From the NCBI GenBank assembly GCA_964398215.1, contig CAYNNP010000276.1:1-8078 (forward strand): DNA of 8,078 nt, written 5' to 3'. Both the position numbers and the translations under genes were made by a program. Each line of letters opens with the position of its first letter. Position 1 is the first letter of the stretch. Of this stretch, positions 6,633-8,078 are shown in pieces. This DNA is from CAYNNP01 sp964398215 (GTDB lineage: Bacteria; Planctomycetota; Planctomycetia; Pirellulales; Pirellulaceae). Below the pieces are notes generated by a model. It did no database searches. It saw nothing but the letters and a program-made list of their open reading frames with translations, and was not told the origin of the DNA.

Positions 6633-7499
6633 ATGCCTGTGGCGATGCGCTCGTCTGAGGAAAATGATAATCGCCCCATCCGTGGCTTGTTGCGCAAGCT
6701 GGTGAAGGCTCCCGCTGCGCTGTCATTCATTTTTCCACTGTTACTGATTGCAGGCTGCTATTTCGCGTGGACCAATTGGGGATCAGCGGTTTTAGGTGAA
6801 AAGTTCTTCAAGATTGATCCTGAGCTTGTCCAGATAACGCCTCCACCAACCTACATACGCTCGGACATTGTGAATTCGGTGTATGAAGAAACGGCGTTGG
6901 AAAACATGTCTTTGCTGGATTCACAGGCAGCGGCCAGAATCGCGTCAGCATTTGCAACCAGCCCTTGGATACGTCAGGTCAACAGTGTCCGAAAACTGCC
7001 TGGCGGAACGGTCGATATACGAGTTGATTATCGCTTGCCAGTCGCCATGGTTCGCGCAATCAGTAAACACACAAAAGTCAGTGGGTTCTTTGTTGTCGAC
7101 GGCGATGGCGTCTTGCTGCCCACATCTGACTTTTCCAGTTCCGATACTCATAACTACATCCACATCGAAATTCCGTATGTGTATGCCACAAAATTTGCCG
7201 GCCAGCCGTTTGGCGAAACGCGCGTCGAGGCAGCCGCCAAACTTGCTCATGCCTTGACTCCCGTTCGAGAGCAATTGGGGATCGTCGCGATCTCCGCGTC
7301 GGGTGATGCCAGAGAAGACATTGTTCCGCAACTGGAACTAACACTCAAAGATGGCAAGCGAGTGTTTTGGGGCAGCGCGCCGGGCAGCGAATTCAAAGGC
7401 GAGGCAACAGCTTTGATGAAAGTCGAAGCCCTGCTGAGAGGCGACCTAAGCGAGAACCTTGATCTCCGCGTCGCAGGTCAGAACGAGCACCGAAGATAG
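6633..7499 (+). CDS. FtsQ-like single-pass membrane protein with POTRA-like domain
   Basis: With ATG 6633 the protein is 288 aa; a TTG at 6612 in the same frame would give 295 aa, and neither start has a Shine-Dalgarno. A charged cytoplasmic tail (1-27) is followed by one membrane segment (about 28-46, ALSFIFPLLLIAGCYFAW), then an extracytoplasmic region. Residues about 62-141 look like a POTRA domain: helix DSQAAARIASAFATSPWI, then strand VNSVRKLPGGTVDIRVDYRLPVAMV, the typical 'PW-x-V...P-x-V-x-V-x-R-P-V-A' pattern of FtsQ/DivIB. FFVVDGDGVLLP follows, as in the FtsQ beta domain. FtsQ normally links FtsB/FtsL to the division machinery at the inner membrane. The position right after murB matches the usual dcw gene order. 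Sequence is very divergent, so 'FtsQ-like' is a structural inference, not a symbol I would assign. Confidence 0.8.
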   Translation: MPVAMRSSEENDNRPIRGLLRKLVKAPAALSFIFPLLLIAGCYFAWTNWGSAVLGEKFFKIDPELVQITPPPTYIRSDIVNSVYEETALENMSLLDSQAAARIASAFATSPWIRQVNSVRKLPGGTVDIRVDYRLPVAMVRAISKHTKVSGFFVVDGDGVLLPTSDFSSSDTHNYIHIEIPYVYATKFAGQPFGETRVEAAAKLAHALTPVREQLGIVAISASGDAREDIVPQLELTLKDGKRVFWGSAPGSEFKGEATALMKVEALLRGDLSENLDLRVAGQNEHRR

Positions 7500-7530
7500 C
7501 GTAGCAAAACCGAAAGTCTTGACGGTTTGT

Positions 7531-7539
7531 TGATATAAT
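7531..7539 (+). promoter_or_regulatory. Extended -10 promoter-like site
   Basis: TGATATAAT contains a perfect TATAAT preceded by TG plus one base, the extended -10 form that can work without a -35. No good -35 exists at 16-18 bases; a TTGACG at 7519-7524 is only 9 bases away. Transcription would start near 7546, in gene-free sequence 32 bases past the FtsQ-like stop. Confidence 0.4.
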
Positions 7540-7679
7540 TCGGTCACCCTTCCTCTTTCGTGCTTTAGCTGTGTTGCCTCGTGGATGCGTCCGTGTCCTC
7601 TGTCTTGCCAATGTTGTAGAACGGTTCGCACCTCCACGCACATCGCCGGAGCGTATGTGAGTTTTTAGACCGGAGGCCG

Positions 7680-7724
7680 ACACAACCCTAGCCCATGGCG
7701 CGAGTTTTGGAGTTGTGTTTTTTT
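7680..7724 (+). terminator. Terminator-like hairpin with U-tract
   Basis: ACACAAC (7680-7686) pairs with GTTGTGT (7713-7719), and the T-run continues to 7724. The loop is long (26 bases), though it contains further pairing possibilities (CCATGG, CGCG). It could end the murB operon, 180 bases past the last stop, or a short transcript from the 7531 promoter-like site. The T-run overlaps the left inverted repeat of the element beginning at 7720. Confidence 0.4.
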
Positions 7725-7757
7725 GGTAACCCGAAGCGTGAGTTTTGGAGTTGCGCT
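7698..7757 (+). repeat. Direct repeat pair of a 22-base word
   Basis: GCG-C/T-GAGTTTTGGAGTTG-T/C-G-T/C-T occurs at 7698-7719 and 7736-7757, differing at three or four positions, 38 bases apart start to start. A third, inverted copy is at 7921-7940 (AGCGCAACTCCAAAAAGCGT). The copies sit inside or at the edge of the composite element and suggest a dispersed intergenic repeat family. Confidence 0.8.
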
Positions 7758-7763
7758 CTTGGT

Positions 7764-7900
7764 GTAGGCCGGACCGAGCAAACGCTGCAATTGCCGGAAC
7801 TTCGGACGCAAGTAGAAACGTGGTTGATAGTGTGATCTCTGCGACACAATGAAGACGTTTGCGCTGTTCCGGCACGCATTGCGTCCTTGGTCCGGCCTAC
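7764..7900. repeat. Imperfect inverted repeat, 'GTAGGCCGGACC ... GCCGGAAC' arms
   Basis: The left arm runs 7764-7800 and the right arm 7866-7900, with GTAGGCCGGACC at 7764-7775 exactly matching GGTCCGGCCTAC at 7889-7900, and GCCGGAAC at 7793-7800 exactly matching GTTCCGGC at 7866-7873. The middle of each arm has diverged. The 65-base centre (7801-7865) is unrelated sequence. The arms could form a large cruciform or RNA hairpin. Confidence 0.75.
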
Positions 7901-7935
7901 AACCAAATACCACATCAAAAAGCGCAACTCCAAAA

Positions 7936-7983
7936 AGCGTGAGCGAGGGACAATGAATCTTGACTCGGTCCCTCGCTCACGCT
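7936..7983. repeat. 16-bp perfect hairpin in the repeat element
   Basis: AGCGTGAGCGAGGGAC (7936-7951) pairs perfectly with GTCCCTCGCTCACGCT (7968-7983) across a 16-base loop. The right arm ends in CTCACGCT, which is repeated in tandem at 7984-7991 as the start of the right 23-bp inverted repeat. There is no U-tract on either side, so it is not a canonical terminator; REP/BIME-type function is possible. Confidence 0.85.
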
Positions 7984-8078
7984 CTCACGCTTCGGGTTAC
8001 CAAAAACCAATCCCTAGACGAAACCTTGTCTTTACCCACAACTGCTTGGCCCAAAAGTTCGAAAACACGGGCTTATCC

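Larger units (their letters stand above)
7720..8006. repeat. Composite 287-base element bounded by 23-bp perfect inverted repeats (MITE/REP-like)
   Basis: The 23 bases at 7720-7742 (TTTTTGGTAACCCGAAG, then CGTGAG) recur as an exact reverse complement at 7984-8006. Nested inside are an imperfect inverted repeat (7764-7800 with 7866-7900), an inverted copy of the 'TTTTGGAGTTGCGCT' word (7742-7757 with 7921-7936), and a 16-bp hairpin next to the right end. There is no open frame of transposase type. I do not see a flanking target-site duplication. The form fits a non-autonomous element or a REP-like cluster. Similar words recur in planctomycete intergenic DNA as I remember it, which a genome search would settle. 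Confidence 0.75.
7500..8078. other. Gene-free right edge with repeats
   Basis: No convincing gene lies after the FtsQ-like stop. Open frames here, such as minus 7393-7875 and the plus frame from ATG 7953 running off the end, run through the repeats and read as translated repeat sequence. A minus-strand frame (8077 to the stop at 7997-7999) could be the last 26 codons of a gene beyond the window, but with so little sequence it cannot be supported. The contents are a promoter-like site, a terminator-like hairpin and a composite inverted-repeat element, listed separately. Confidence 0.6.

Noticed and set aside
7519..7539. TTGACG plus TATAAT as a complete sigma70 promoter
   Set aside because: The spacer is only 9 bases, far too short; only the extended -10 remains as a possible site.
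7393..7875. 160-aa minus-strand open frame at the right edge
   Set aside because: It overlaps the end of the FtsQ-like gene and reads through the dispersed repeats (NSKTHASGYQKN is translated repeat). No ribosome site and no protein-like pattern.
7720..8006. CRISPR array or insertion sequence
   Set aside because: The repeats are inverted and differ in length and spacing, with no regular spacers, and there is no transposase frame.
7953..8078. Plus-strand frame open to the window end from ATG 7953
   Set aside because: It begins in the loop of the 16-bp hairpin and its first codons are the repeat arms. No ribosome site; the product is Ser/Arg-rich and unlike a protein.

Overview
The window looks like bacterial chromosome, most likely from a planctomycete of the Pirellulaceae (Rhodopirellula-like). 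This is a judgement from family resemblance made without a database search. It rests on three things: a glutamine-rich coiled-coil protein and a 'LGYFTVTQD...' protein of types I associate with planctomycetes, a MurB followed by a very divergent FtsQ/POTRA-like protein, and intergenic repeats built from the words 'acccgaagcgtgag', 'gcgagggac' and 'gtaggccggacc'.

Left part (1-1019): the last 25 codons of a plus-strand gene, possibly an alpha-alpha-toroid (prenyltransferase/squalene-cyclase repeat) protein. Next come a minus-strand tRNA-Pro(TGG) with its own strong terminator and a minus-strand 150-aa helical Q-rich protein with a recognisable promoter.

Centre-left (1020-4432): a two-gene plus-strand unit, an unnamed ~200-aa protein followed after 18 bases by a compact SNF2-family ATPase with all helicase motifs. 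It converges on a minus-strand Gfo/Idh/MocA-type protein that lacks the signature Glu-Lys-Pro motif.

Centre-right (4433-5544): a 576-base stretch without a convincing gene, then a small exported or membrane-linked thioredoxin-fold protein (WCPAC) with a good Shine-Dalgarno and a textbook terminator after it.

Right part (5689-7499): murB and an FtsQ-like single-pass protein, probably one operon and a remnant of the division/cell-wall cluster. MurB supplies UDP-MurNAc for peptidoglycan; the FtsQ-like protein would act at the inner membrane in division. MurB appears to lack the usual catalytic glutamate near its C terminus.

Right edge (7500-8078): no convincing gene. It holds an extended -10 promoter-like site, a terminator-like hairpin, and a 287-base element bounded by 23-bp perfect inverted repeats with nested inverted repeats and a 16-bp hairpin, MITE- or REP-like in form. 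No defence system, CRISPR array, transposase or phage gene is visible. The most notable signals are the two enzymes with missing key residues, the SNF2 gene pair and the composite repeat element.
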